Source: Pseudomonas libanensis
GTDB lineage: Bacteria; Pseudomonadota; Gammaproteobacteria; Pseudomonadales; Pseudomonadaceae
Assembly: GCF_001439685.1 (NCBI RefSeq)
Contig: NZ_JYLH01000010.1
Span: 1-64,000 of the forward strand
Direction of reading: 5' to 3'
Length of the DNA: 64,000 nt
Shown here one piece after another: positions 10,109-18,345 of this stretch. A program made the position numbers and the translations under genes. The notes under the pieces were generated by a model. It did no database searches and was not told where the DNA came from. It worked only from the letters and a program-made list of their open reading frames with translations. How positions within the stretch are numbered: position 1 is the first letter of the stretch; each line of letters begins with the position of its first letter.

Positions 10109-11367
10109 GCGGCACTAAAGTGCGGCCGACCCTGCGCTCGGTGATTGCCCGTGGGCATATGATCCTGGCTCTGGTGGCAGTCACCCTGGCCAGTGTGTCC
10201 CTGACCCTGCTCGGCGTACTTGCCCTACGGGTCTACGCCGAGCACAACCTGCACCTGATCGCCCGTTCCATCAACTACACCGTGGAAGCGGCGGTGGTGT
10301 TCAATGACAGCGCGGCGGCCACCGAAGCCCTGAGCCTGATTGCCTCCACCGAGGAGGTGGCCCAGGCGGAAGTTTTCGATATCAACGGCAAGTTGCTGGC
10401 GCGATGGGTACGCCCGGAAACCGGCATGTTGTCACGGGTCGAGCTGCAGATAGCGCACGCCCTGCTTGAACAGCCCATCAGCCAACCGATCCTGCGCCAA
10501 GGGCAAACCGTGGGCAGCATCCACCTGGTCGGCCACGGTGGCAGCCTGTTGCGCTTCTTGCTCAGCGGTCTGGTCGGGATTCTGATCTGCACCGCCCTCA
10601 GCGCCTGGGTGGCCTTGCACTTGTCGCGGCGTCTGTTGAATGGCATCACCGTGCCACTGCAACGCCTGGCCGCCGTGGCCCACGCGGCCCGCAGCGAGCG
10701 CGACTTCGACCGCCGCGTTCCCTCCGCGCAGATCGCCGAACTCGACAGCCTGGGCAGCGACTTCAACGCCTTGCTCGGCGAGATGGAAGCCTGGCAGAGC
10801 CACCTGCAAAGCGAAAACGAAACCCTGGCTCACCAGGCCAGCCACGACAGCCTCACCGGCCTGCCCAACCGCGCGTTCTTCGAAGGCCGGTTGATCCGTG
10901 CCTTGCGCAGCGCAGCCAAGGTCAGCGAGCAAGTGGCGGTGCTGTTTCTCGACAGTGACCGCTTCAAAGACATCAACGACAGGTTCGGCCACGCCGCCGG
11001 CGATGCCGTACTGGTAGCCGTTGCCGACCGCGTGCGTGCGCAACTGCGTGAAGATGACCTGGTGGCGCGCCTGGGTGGCGATGAATTTGCGGTGTTGCTG
11101 GCGCCCCTGCACAAGGCCGAAGACGCCCAGCGCATCGCCGACAAGATCATTGCCAGCATGGACGTGCCGATCCCACTGCCTGGTGACACTCAGGTATTGA
11201 CCTCCCTCAGTATCGGCATTGCCATCTATCCCGATCATGGCGCCACTCCCGGCACCTTGCTCAACGCCGCCGATGCGGCGATGTACCAGGCCAAACGACT
11301 GTCCTCGGGCGGCCAGCAAACGGCGGAGTCGGAGCGCCCCGCCGTCAACGTTCAACACAGGAGTTGA
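10105..11367 (+). CDS. yfiN: YfiN membrane diguanylate cyclase
   Basis: YfiN makes c-di-GMP from GTP at the inner membrane when not repressed by YfiR, promoting biofilm and small-colony morphology. ATG 10105 overlaps the yfiR stop and gives 420 residues. The order is a TM helix (about 19-42), a periplasmic CHASE8-type region (to about 148), a second TM helix (about 152-175), a HAMP linker (TVPLQRLAAVAHAAR) and a GGDEF domain from about 240. The active-site motif is RLGGDEF. An RxxD (REDD) lies exactly five residues before GGDEF, the position of the product-inhibition I-site. The upstream in-frame extension to 9610 is only overlap with yfiR and is not used. Confidence 0.95.
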   Translation: MSGTKVRPTLRSVIARGHMILALVAVTLASVSLTLLGVLALRVYAEHNLHLIARSINYTVEAAVVFNDSAAATEALSLIASTEEVAQAEVFDINGKLLARWVRPETGMLSRVELQIAHALLEQPISQPILRQGQTVGSIHLVGHGGSLLRFLLSGLVGILICTALSAWVALHLSRRLLNGITVPLQRLAAVAHAARSERDFDRRVPSAQIAELDSLGSDFNALLGEMEAWQSHLQSENETLAHQASHDSLTGLPNRAFFEGRLIRALRSAAKVSEQVAVLFLDSDRFKDINDRFGHAAGDAVLVAVADRVRAQLREDDLVARLGGDEFAVLLAPLHKAEDAQRIADKIIASMDVPIPLPGDTQVLTSLSIGIAIYPDHGATPGTLLNAADAAMYQAKRLSSGGQQTAESERPAVNVQHRS

Positions 11368-11371
11368 TCCC

Positions 11372-11863
11372 TTGTTCGCTAACACGCGCGTTTTGTTTAT
11401 TTCTTTACTCGTTGCCTTCCTGGCCCTCAGCGGCTGCCAGACGCCACCGCCCAAGGGCCTGACCCCGGCGCAAGTCGCGGTGCTCAAACAACAAGGCTTC
11501 GAGCTGACCGATGAGGGCTGGGCCTTCGGCCTGTCTGGCAAAGTGCTGTTTGGCAGCGACGTCGAAACCCTCAACAAACCCAGCACCGACATCGTTGAGC
11601 GCATCGGTAGCGCCCTTGTTGGTGCAGGCATTGAGCGCGTGCGCGTTGACGGCCACACCGATGCTTCCGGTAAAGAACCCTACAACGTGGCGCTGTCCCT
11701 GCGCCGCGCCAAGAGCGTCGGCAAGGTGCTGATCCGCGTGGGAATGAAAGAAGAAAATATCCAACTGCGCGGCCTGGGCAGCAGCGAGCCGGTGGCATCG
11801 AATACGACAACGGCAGGCCGAACCGAGAATCGCCGGGTCTCGATTGTAGTGATCGCGGACTAA
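11372..11863 (+). CDS. yfiB: YfiB OmpA-domain outer-membrane lipoprotein
   Basis: YfiB is the outer-membrane/peptidoglycan-anchored lipoprotein that sequesters YfiR and so switches YfiN on. The start is a TTG at 11372, four bases after the yfiN stop, with CAGGAG eight bases upstream; no ATG fits the signal peptide. The 163-residue product has a lipoprotein signal ending in LSGC (Cys22), a short linker, and an OmpA-like peptidoglycan-binding domain with VDGHTDASG and LSLRRAKSV. Length and position match YfiB. Confidence 0.92.
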   Translation: MFANTRVLFISLLVAFLALSGCQTPPPKGLTPAQVAVLKQQGFELTDEGWAFGLSGKVLFGSDVETLNKPSTDIVERIGSALVGAGIERVRVDGHTDASGKEPYNVALSLRRAKSVGKVLIRVGMKEENIQLRGLGSSEPVASNTTTAGRTENRRVSIVVIAD

Positions 11864-11900
11864 GGCAATTCACCTGCCTTAACCTGAAATACATTCAAAA

Positions 11901-11990
11901 TGTGGGAGGGGGCTTGCCCCCGATAGCAGTGTGTCAGCCAATACAACTGGTGACTGACACTCCGCCATCGGGAGCAAGCCCCCTCCCACA
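11901..11990. repeat. REPIN (GTGGGAGGGGGCTTGCC type)
   Basis: Two inverted copies of a REP sequence, TGTGGGAGGGGGCTTGCC and its complement GGAGCAAGCCCCCTCCCACA, flank about 50 bases that contain a small inner GTCAG/CTGAC pairing. It lies between yfiB and the low-GC cassette and may end yfiB transcription. The same type recurs at 19754. Confidence 0.9.
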
Positions 11991-12020
11991 TTTGTTTTGC
12001 GGTCTGCTCGCGGGAGTTTC

Positions 12021-12120
12021 CGCTTAACAGCGCGGCGTCATCGTCTGCGTCAAGTCATCCACCACGGCCTTGCCCATCTCACACAGATAATGCGCGTCCC
12101 ATGCGTATTGCTCGCCGCGA
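12021..12120 (-). pseudogene. Truncated DUF3077 gene remnant (C-terminal end only)
   Basis: These 100 bases match 15107-15206, the 3' end of the intact DUF3077 gene, with about 7 mismatches. On the minus strand they still read the last about 32 residues of that protein with only a few changes and end in a TAA at 12024-12026. No start or N-terminal part is present, because homology stops abruptly at about 12120. It is either the remnant of a second DUF3077 copy or a duplication made when the neighbouring cassette arrived. Confidence 0.8.
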
Positions 12121-12267
12121 AAACCTACCAACGACCATTAGGAGTTTTCTCTGTAGGAAAGGCCTGTCATGACGAATTTTAATGGCTGGGCTGATGAAGT
12201 TTCGCTTTTTCGCAAGTGGTGGGCTTAGTTAAATGGACGCTATAAGTAACTACCGTAAAGGATTGCG

Positions 12268-13215
12268 ATGAATATAAATGTCAGTAATTTTCGCCAGGAA
12301 GTATCTAAAGTCAGGCTTTCAAAAGATGCATTTGCTGAGCTATTGACGGTAAGAGAATTATTCGAGGTTGGAAGTCAAGGTGTTAGATTCGATACCAAGG
12401 TCGCTTACATCAATCCTCTACAGTCAAGCGTGCTGAGCGAGGAGCTGAATAGAATACGAAACATGATCGATCATGAAAGTCATGTCTTGATTCTCGATGG
12501 CTTTAAGGTGGATGAACTTTCAAATTTCAAATCTCTGATATGGACATTCGGTTCCTTGCTCGGTGTGCCAATGATGCAGAATCATCTTGGTCATAAAGTT
12601 ATTGAGGTTTATGACCGAGGCGGCAAAAGCATCGAGGAGGGTGCGAGATACCATCAAACCCGTCAGGGCGCCTACGTACATAACGATGGTGTGAGCGACC
12701 CGCTGCCTATCGATTACTTGATCCTGGCCTGTGGACAGAAAGCGCTTTTAGGAGGTGAGAGCATTCTCATCGATGCAAGCGCGGTATACGCGGAGCTGAT
12801 GGCGTTCCCAGAGGTATTGGAAGCGCTCAAATGCGACTTCTTTTTTGAGAATCGCGGCATGTCAGAGGATGAGCAACTGTTTAAAGCCCCCATCCTGAGC
12901 TTTTCCAGTGAAGGTATTCCACTGATCAGGTACTTTCGAGTCTACATTGAGTCAGCTCACCTTAAGGCAGGAGTGCCTTTAACCGTGGCTCAAACCCAGG
13001 CACTGGACTTTCTGGATACTGTTCTCGATCAGTCATCAGTTCAGCATCGAGTACTGCTGGAGCCAGGGCAAGTGCTTATTTCGGCCGATAACAAATTTCT
13101 CCATACGCGCACGCACTTCATTGATATGAATGCTCCACGCTCCGAGATCAATGATGCTGAGCCTTTGAGTGATCTGAATCGTTATATGCTACGGATGTGG
13201 TTACGCAAACCATGA
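12268..13215 (+). CDS. Putative TauD/TfdA-type Fe(II)/2-oxoglutarate dioxygenase
   Basis: The 315-residue product shows the TauD/TfdA-like iron site: H138-x-D140 in YVHNDGV, a distal His279 in NKFLHTRTHF, and a C-terminal RYMLRMWLR that supplies the 2-oxoglutarate-binding arginine. Such enzymes usually hydroxylate or desaturate an amino acid or other small molecule; the substrate cannot be read from sequence. ATG 12268 has AAAGGA at proper spacing. The gene is AT-rich for this genome: 48 G+C in the 120 bases 12301-12420, against 66 in a matched count in mmsA. It heads a three-gene plus-strand set with a DMT exporter and a LysR regulator, and looks horizontally acquired. Confidence 0.75.
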   Translation: MNINVSNFRQEVSKVRLSKDAFAELLTVRELFEVGSQGVRFDTKVAYINPLQSSVLSEELNRIRNMIDHESHVLILDGFKVDELSNFKSLIWTFGSLLGVPMMQNHLGHKVIEVYDRGGKSIEEGARYHQTRQGAYVHNDGVSDPLPIDYLILACGQKALLGGESILIDASAVYAELMAFPEVLEALKCDFFFENRGMSEDEQLFKAPILSFSSEGIPLIRYFRVYIESAHLKAGVPLTVAQTQALDFLDTVLDQSSVQHRVLLEPGQVLISADNKFLHTRTHFIDMNAPRSEINDAEPLSDLNRYMLRMWLRKP

Positions 13216-13268
13216 TGCATTCGTGTTCATAACGTAAGTCCTCCCATATCCGCCATAAGCCGAGCCCC

Positions 13269-14117
13269 ATGGAAAATTCCGATATCGCGATCACGCTGGT
13301 CTTGATCTCTGCCTTTATGCACGCCACTTGGAATGCCGTAGTCCGCGCCGGTAGCAGTCGCTTTCTGACCTTGGCCATGGTCGATGGCACTGCGCTCGTG
13401 ATATGCCTGCTGGCGTTGCCGTTTGTCAGTGTGCCTAGCCTAGAGGTATGGGGCTATATACTAGTCTCCGTGGTGCTCAATACGGTCTACCGGCTATTTT
13501 TGATCAAAGCGTACGAAACGGGTGATTTCGGTCAGGTTTACCCGGTGATGCGTGGGGTGCCACCTGTACTGGTCGCGCTGTTTTCTTACTTTCTGCTGCA
13601 TGAACAGTTGTCATGCCAGGCGTTGACGGGAGTGTTGCTGATTTGTGTGGGGATTATCAGCCTGACCTTTGTGCGCAGGATGACGGCGCAGATGTTCAAG
13701 CCGATCCTGATGGCGGTGTGCGCCGGTGCGTTTATTGCGTCTTACACGGTGGTGGATGCCAAAGGTGTAAGAGCCAGTGAGACGGTGCTGCAGTACATCA
13801 TCTACCTGACAGTGTTCCAAAGTATTCCGATCCCGATGCTGGCGTTTTACAAAGAGCGTTCAGTCTTGGCTCGTGCGATACGTGGGCATTGGCGAGTTGG
13901 ACTCTTAGGCGGTGTTTTTTACCTGGCGTCTTACGGGTTGGTGTTGTTTGCGTTGTCATTGGACGCGGTGGCCAAGGTCTCAGCTCTGCGGGAAACCAGT
14001 GTTATTATCGGCGCCATTATTGCTGCACTGTTCTTTCATGAACGGTTCGGTTGGCGACGGATGCTTTCGGCGTTCGTCATTGTTTGCGGGATCATCTTGA
14101 TCAAAGTGAGCACCTGA
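13269..14117 (+). CDS. EamA/DMT-family transporter
   Basis: The 282-residue protein consists of about ten hydrophobic helices in two EamA-type halves (first half LISAFMHATWNAVVRAG; second half AVCAGAFIASYTVVDAKG). Drug/metabolite transporters of this family mostly export amino acids or related metabolites, and the substrate is unknown. It starts 53 bases after the dioxygenase, and its stop overlaps the next gene's start by one base (TGATG), so the three genes are probably cotranscribed. Its composition is intermediate between the dioxygenase and the core genome. An export or self-protection role for the dioxygenase product is my inference. Confidence 0.85.
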   Translation: MENSDIAITLVLISAFMHATWNAVVRAGSSRFLTLAMVDGTALVICLLALPFVSVPSLEVWGYILVSVVLNTVYRLFLIKAYETGDFGQVYPVMRGVPPVLVALFSYFLLHEQLSCQALTGVLLICVGIISLTFVRRMTAQMFKPILMAVCAGAFIASYTVVDAKGVRASETVLQYIIYLTVFQSIPIPMLAFYKERSVLARAIRGHWRVGLLGGVFYLASYGLVLFALSLDAVAKVSALRETSVIIGAIIAALFFHERFGWRRMLSAFVIVCGIILIKVST

Positions 14118-15064
14118 TGGCCCAGCGTCCGCCTCCCACACCTATGCTTCAAGCGTTTGTCAGCGCAGCGCAAACCGGTAGTTTTGCGCGCGCAGCGTCT
14201 GAGCTCAACCTCACTGCCAGCGCCATTAGCCATCAAATTGCGGGCTTGGAGGAGTGGTGGGGCGTGTCGTTGTTTGAGCGGCACTCGCGTGGCGTCAAAC
14301 TGACGGTGGCTGGGCAGGCTTTGTTGCCGGTTACCGATGGTTTCTTCAAATCGCTGGATGGGGTGCTGCATTCACTCAACCCCGGTAAATCCCAACCGCT
14401 GTACCTCTCATGCACGTCTTCTCTCTGTTCGACATGGCTGATCCCCAGGATGCACGGTTCTCACACTGAGGCCTCATTCAATCTAGATCTGGTGTTGACC
14501 AGCGCCGACATGAACCGCGCCAGCCTGGAGGCTCATCAATACGATGTCGCGGTGGTGATGGGGTACGGCGACTACCCGGATCATCATGTCGAATTACTGA
14601 TGCGCGATGCGGTGTTCCCCGTTTGTTCGCCGGAGTTTCTGCGGTTGAAGGGTGATATTGCGCTTGAGGATGTCGCCCGCAATCCGCTGATTCATCGGGT
14701 GGACGATCAGGTGTGTCCGGGATGGGAAAGTTGGTTTGCGTTTCAGGGGCTGGCGGCGCCGCCTTATCACCATGGGCCGAGATTTCCGGATTCGAGTCTG
14801 GCGATTAGTCTGGCGGTGAAGGGTGGGGGGATAGCGCTGGGCAGGACTGCATTAGTGTATGACCAACTGGACGGTGGTGCGTTAGTTGCGTTGAATAGTC
14901 CCGTGATGATGTCTCCAGCGGCCTACTACATCATTTGTCGAAACGGGCGTCAGTCGGAGCCGGATATTGCTCGGCTGATTGAATGGCTCAAGAGCAGTGC
15001 GGGTGAGTTTCTGCGCGAAGTTCGGGCTCGGTATCCGCAAATTGCCGAGGCTGGCGCGGTTTAA
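14117..15064 (+). CDS. LysR-family regulator (GcvA-like)
   Basis: The 315-residue product has an N-terminal winged HTH (LQAFVSAAQTGSFARAASEL, then SAISHQIAGLE) and a periplasmic-binding-like effector domain. The ATG overlaps the upstream stop codon by one base (TGATG), which decides the start; the frame is open further upstream but only through the transporter gene. By family it resembles GcvA-type activators. A regulator at the end of its target operon is uncommon but occurs. A short REP-like hairpin follows the stop. Confidence 0.88.
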   Translation: MAQRPPPTPMLQAFVSAAQTGSFARAASELNLTASAISHQIAGLEEWWGVSLFERHSRGVKLTVAGQALLPVTDGFFKSLDGVLHSLNPGKSQPLYLSCTSSLCSTWLIPRMHGSHTEASFNLDLVLTSADMNRASLEAHQYDVAVVMGYGDYPDHHVELLMRDAVFPVCSPEFLRLKGDIALEDVARNPLIHRVDDQVCPGWESWFAFQGLAAPPYHHGPRFPDSSLAISLAVKGGGIALGRTALVYDQLDGGALVALNSPVMMSPAAYYIICRNGRQSEPDIARLIEWLKSSAGEFLREVRARYPQIAEAGAV

Positions 15065-15095
15065 ATGTGGGAAGGAGCAAGGCTCCTCCCGCATT
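15064..15095. repeat. Short REP-like hairpin / possible terminator
   Basis: AATGTGGGAAGGAGC and GCTCCTCCCGCATT form a stem of about 13 pairs with one bulge directly after the LysR stop. It resembles half of the GTGGGAGGGGG REP type folded on itself. It has no strong T-run, so termination is only possible. Confidence 0.55.
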
Positions 15096-15106
15096 CGAAC
15101 GGTATT

Positions 15107-15206
15107 CGCTTAACGGCCCGGCGTCATCGCCTGCGTCAAGTCATCCACCACGGCCTTGCCCATCTCACACAGATAATGCGCAGCCCATGCATATTGCTCG
15201 CCGCGC
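15107..15206. repeat. Right copy of 100-bp duplication (partner of 12021-12120)
   Basis: This is the 3' end of the intact DUF3077 gene plus three bases past its stop. It matches 12021-12120 in direct orientation with about 93% identity by eye. The two copies bracket the dioxygenase-transporter-LysR cassette. Sequence outside the 100 bases is not similar on either side. Confidence 0.85.
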
Positions 15207-15400
15207 ACATCCATGGCGGCTTCCATCGCGAGTTTCTTGGAGTAAAAAAGCAGGGTGGAGGCGTGTTCCAGGGCTTCCTCAATCGGCATGCCGGAATTGA
15301 CGCGGAACAACGGTTTTTGGTTTTCGCCGTAATCGCCGAAGGTGACGACGCCGAGGGTGATGATGGAGGAAAGCGGTGGATCGGGAATGATTTTGCTCAT
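15110..15400 (-). CDS. DUF3077 family protein
   Basis: A 96-residue protein beginning MSKIIPDPP, of the small DUF3077 family common in Pseudomonas and without known function. No signal peptide or membrane segment is visible. It carries a predicted helical stretch (GMPIEEALEHASTLLFYSK) and a C-terminal part rich in Ala and Met. The start is set by an AGAGAG about ten bases before the ATG; an upstream extension in the same frame lacks a ribosome site. A highly structured leader precedes it, and its last third is duplicated at 12021-12120. Confidence 0.85.
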   Translation of the reverse strand: MSKIIPDPPLSSIITLGVVTFGDYGENQKPLFRVNSGMPIEEALEHASTLLFYSKKLAMEAAMDVRGEQYAWAAHYLCEMGKAVVDDLTQAMTPGR

Positions 15401-15424
15401 GGTGATTGCTCTCTGTTGAGTTAG

Positions 15425-15625
15425 AGCCGCCACATCACATCGCTAAACATGAAGAGGGTGGCAGCTGCGTGCAGGTTAGCGATCCGGGCCAGAGCGCATC
15501 CCGGGTAGACTCGAAAGTCTCCCGCACACAGCCGCCATAAAACGCTAAAAGCTGACGGACGCCAGCTAATACTGTTTGGGGCAGTGTCACGCTCGAAACC
15601 CGGATCGCTAAACCCGATCGCTGAT
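15425..15625 (-). promoter_or_regulatory. Candidate structured leader RNA of the DUF3077 gene
   Basis: Read on the minus strand, three pairings can be seen by eye. First, a GGGAGACT-TTCG-AGTCTACCC hairpin with a UUCG loop lies at 15523-15503. Second, a nearly perfect long-range pair (15614-15599 with 15488-15474, 15 pairs and one bulge) encloses that hairpin. Third, AGCTGCCAC/GTGGCGGCT (15466-15458 with 15433-15425) sits just before the ribosome-binding site. The 331-base gap has no convincing coding potential. I have the impression that similar leaders precede other Pseudomonas DUF3077 genes but cannot verify that here. Confidence 0.45.
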
Positions 15626-15731
15626 GTGCAGCGACCCAGGGAGGCTAGTGATCCAAACGCTACAGCGCAATAGGCCAAGGATTCTCTAGGAAACGTCCTG
15701 CAATTTAAAGCGAATCGTCGTTGATGGCGCT

Positions 15732-16679
15732 TTAATCCGCAAACCTGATCTCCCGCGTCTCCCCCATCAACAACCCCTGATTCTGCTCAGTCACCTCCCT
15801 TATGTAATCCCACAACAACGTAATCCGCTTCAACTTCCTCAGATCCTCCCGGCAATACATCCAGAACTGCCGCGTAATCGCAATCTGCTCCCCCAGCACC
15901 GGCAACAATCGCGGATCCTGCGCCGCCAAAAAGCATGGCAATATCGCCATCGACCTCCCTTGCTGCGCAGCAACGTACTGCGCGATCACGCTGGTACTGC
16001 GCAGGCTGGCGCTGGCGCCGGGCACTACGTTCGCCAAGTACAGCAACTCCGAGCTGAAGGCCAAGTCATCCACATAGCTGATAAACGGGTGCTCGGCCAA
16101 ATCCGCGGGTTTGCGGATCGGCGGGTGTTGGTCGAGGTAATCTTGGGTCGCGTAAAGCTGCAGTTTGTAGTCGCACAATTTGCAGCACACATAGGGCCCG
16201 TGCTCCGGGCGTTCGAGGGCAATGACGATGTCGGCTTCGCGCTTGGACAGGCTGATGAAGTGCGGCAGCGGCAGGATATCTACCGAGATCGCAGGATAGG
16301 TGTCGACGAAATGGCTCAATTGCGGGGTGACGAAGAAGCTGCCGAACCCTTCGGTGCACCCCATGCGCACGTGGCCGGACAGCGCCACGCCGGAGCCGGA
16401 GACTTGTTCGCAGGCCATGTGCAAGGTGCTTTCGATGGTCTCCGCGTAGCCCAGCAGCCGTTGGCCCTCGGTGGTGAGGACGAAGCCGTTGGTCCGGGAT
16501 TTTTCGAACAGCAGGGTACCGAGCGACACTTCCAATGAGCTGATGCGCCGCGACACGGTGGTGTAGTCCACTGCCAGGCGCTTGGCCGCCACGCTGGCCT
16601 TGCGGGTGCGGGCCACTTCGAGGAAAAACTTCAGGTCATCCCAGTTCAGGGTGCCCAGGGAGGTGATGTTTTTTTGCAT
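15732..16679 (-). CDS. LysR-family regulator, probably of mmsAB
   Basis: The 315-residue LysR protein has HTH residues LNWDDLKFFLEVART and TVSRRISSLE near the N-terminus. The ORF runs further upstream to 16754, but the start MQKNITSL at 16679 fits LysR length. It is divergent from mmsA, with 133 bases between them, so it most likely controls valine/methylmalonate-semialdehyde catabolism. In P. aeruginosa that role is played by the AraC-type MmsR. No effector can be inferred. Confidence 0.85.
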   Translation of the reverse strand: MQKNITSLGTLNWDDLKFFLEVARTRKASVAAKRLAVDYTTVSRRISSLEVSLGTLLFEKSRTNGFVLTTEGQRLLGYAETIESTLHMACEQVSGSGVALSGHVRMGCTEGFGSFFVTPQLSHFVDTYPAISVDILPLPHFISLSKREADIVIALERPEHGPYVCCKLCDYKLQLYATQDYLDQHPPIRKPADLAEHPFISYVDDLAFSSELLYLANVVPGASASLRSTSVIAQYVAAQQGRSMAILPCFLAAQDPRLLPVLGEQIAITRQFWMYCREDLRKLKRITLLWDYIREVTEQNQGLLMGETREIRFAD

Positions 16680-16695
16680 ATTGGACCGGCTTTTA

Positions 16696-16722
16696 TGTGC
16701 GTTCTTATTAGAAGTTTGCACA
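16696..16722. promoter_or_regulatory. Candidate operator between LysR gene and mmsA
   Basis: Nested inverted repeats lie midway in the divergent region: TGTGC (16696-16700) with GCACA (16718-16722), enclosing TTCTTATTAGAA (16702-16713). This is a plausible LysR-family binding site by position and symmetry only. Confidence 0.35.
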
Positions 16723-16812
16723 TCTATACTCCAAAAACAGTCCGAACGCCTCATTCTTCAAGGCGATTCAACGCCTTGGTTCTCTGCATAAATACAAGAT
16801 TCTGGAGACCAC

Positions 16813-18330
16813 ATGAACGCATCTGCCGATATTTCCGTGCAACAGGTCAAGTTGCTGATCAACGGCGAGTGGATCGAGTCCAAGACCACGCAGTGGCACG
16901 ACATCGTCAACCCGGCCACCCAACAAGTGCTGGCCAAAGTTCCGTTCGCCACTGCCGATGAAGTCAATGCTGCCATCGACGCCGCCCATCGTGCCTTCCA
17001 GACCTGGAAGCTGACGCCTATCGGCGCGCGCATGCGCATCATGCTCAAGCTGCAAGCCTTGATCCGTGAACATTCCAAGCGTATCGCCGTGGTCCTCAGT
17101 AACGAGCAGGGCAAGACCATTGCCGATGCCGAAGGCGATATTTTCCGTGGCCTGGAAGTGGTCGAGCACGCCTGCTCCATCGGCACCCTGCAAATGGGCG
17201 AGTTCGCCGAGAACGTCGCTGGTGGCGTCGACACCTACACCCTGCGCCAGCCTATCGGCGTGTGCGCCGGCATCACCCCATTCAATTTCCCGGCGATGAT
17301 TCCGCTGTGGATGTTCCCGATGGCCATCGCCTGCGGGAACACCTTCGTACTCAAGCCATCCGAGCAGGACCCGCTGTCGACCATGCTGCTGGTAGAGCTG
17401 GCGCTGGAAGCCGGTGTACCGGCCGGCGTACTCAACGTGGTGCATGGCGGCAAGGACGTGGTGGATGCGCTGTGCACCCACAAAGACATCAAGGCCGTAT
17501 CCTTCGTCGGTTCGACCGCCGTGGGCACCCATGTCTACGAGCTGGCCGGCAAGCACGGCAAGCGTGTGCAGTCGATGATGGGCGCCAAGAACCACGCCGT
17601 TGTGCTGCCGGATGCCAACCGCGAACACACCCTCAATGCCCTCGTCGGCGCCGGTTTCGGCGCGGCGGGCCAGCGCTGCATGGCCACTTCGGTGGTGGTG
17701 CTGGTGGGTGCGGCCAAGCAGTGGCTGCCGGACCTCAAGGCCCTGGCGCAGAAGCTCAAGGTCAACGCTGGCAGCGAAGCCGGCACCGACGTCGGCCCGG
17801 TGATCTCCAAGCGCGCCAAGGCACGCATCCTGGAGCTGATCGAAAGCGGCGTGAAGGAAGGCGCCAAGCTGGAACTGGATGGCCGCGATATCAAGGTGCC
17901 GGGCTTCGAACAAGGTAACTTTGTCGGCCCGACCCTGTTCTCGGGCGTCACCACCGACATGCGCATCTACACCGAGGAAATCTTCGGGCCGGTGCTGGTG
18001 GTGCTGGAAGTCGACACCCTCGATCAAGCCATCGCACTGGTCAACGCCAACCCGTTCGGCAACGGCACGGGCCTGTTCACCCAGAGCGGTGCGGCGGCGC
18101 GCAAGTTCCAGAGCGAAATCGATGTGGGCCAGGTCGGTATCAACATCCCCATCCCGGTGCCAGTACCGTTCTTCAGCTTCACCGGCTCCCGTGGCTCCAA
18201 GCTCGGCGACCTCGGTCCGTATGGCAAGCAAGTGGTGCAGTTCTACACCCAAACCAAAACCGTCACCAGCCGCTGGTTCGATGACGACACCGTCAACGAT
18301 GGCGTCAACACCACCATCAACCTGCGCTGA
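16813..18330 (+). CDS. mmsA: CoA-acylating methylmalonate-semialdehyde dehydrogenase
   Basis: MmsA oxidises methylmalonate (and malonate) semialdehyde to propionyl-CoA/acetyl-CoA with NAD and CoA, the last distal step of valine breakdown. The 505-residue product has the ALDH fold with FNFPAMIPLWMFP near residue 157, FVGSTAVG, and the catalytic cysteine in GAAGQRCMA near residue 288. The C-terminal FFSFTGSRGSKLGDL is typical of this family. GGAGACCAC precedes the ATG. It forms an operon with mmsB, 15 bases downstream. Confidence 0.95.
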   Translation: MNASADISVQQVKLLINGEWIESKTTQWHDIVNPATQQVLAKVPFATADEVNAAIDAAHRAFQTWKLTPIGARMRIMLKLQALIREHSKRIAVVLSNEQGKTIADAEGDIFRGLEVVEHACSIGTLQMGEFAENVAGGVDTYTLRQPIGVCAGITPFNFPAMIPLWMFPMAIACGNTFVLKPSEQDPLSTMLLVELALEAGVPAGVLNVVHGGKDVVDALCTHKDIKAVSFVGSTAVGTHVYELAGKHGKRVQSMMGAKNHAVVLPDANREHTLNALVGAGFGAAGQRCMATSVVVLVGAAKQWLPDLKALAQKLKVNAGSEAGTDVGPVISKRAKARILELIESGVKEGAKLELDGRDIKVPGFEQGNFVGPTLFSGVTTDMRIYTEEIFGPVLVVLEVDTLDQAIALVNANPFGNGTGLFTQSGAAARKFQSEIDVGQVGINIPIPVPVPFFSFTGSRGSKLGDLGPYGKQVVQFYTQTKTVTSRWFDDDTVNDGVNTTINLR

Positions 18331-18345
18331 ACCTGGGAGACGACC

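Noticed and set aside
11864..15106. Cassette as a prophage or integron fragment
   Set aside because: No integrase, attC-like site, tRNA target or phage gene is visible. Only the DUF3077 end duplication marks the borders.
15421..15678. 85-codon minus-strand ORF just upstream of the DUF3077 gene
   Set aside because: It coincides with the inverted repeats of the leader, has odd composition and no ribosome site. Structured RNA explains the region better.
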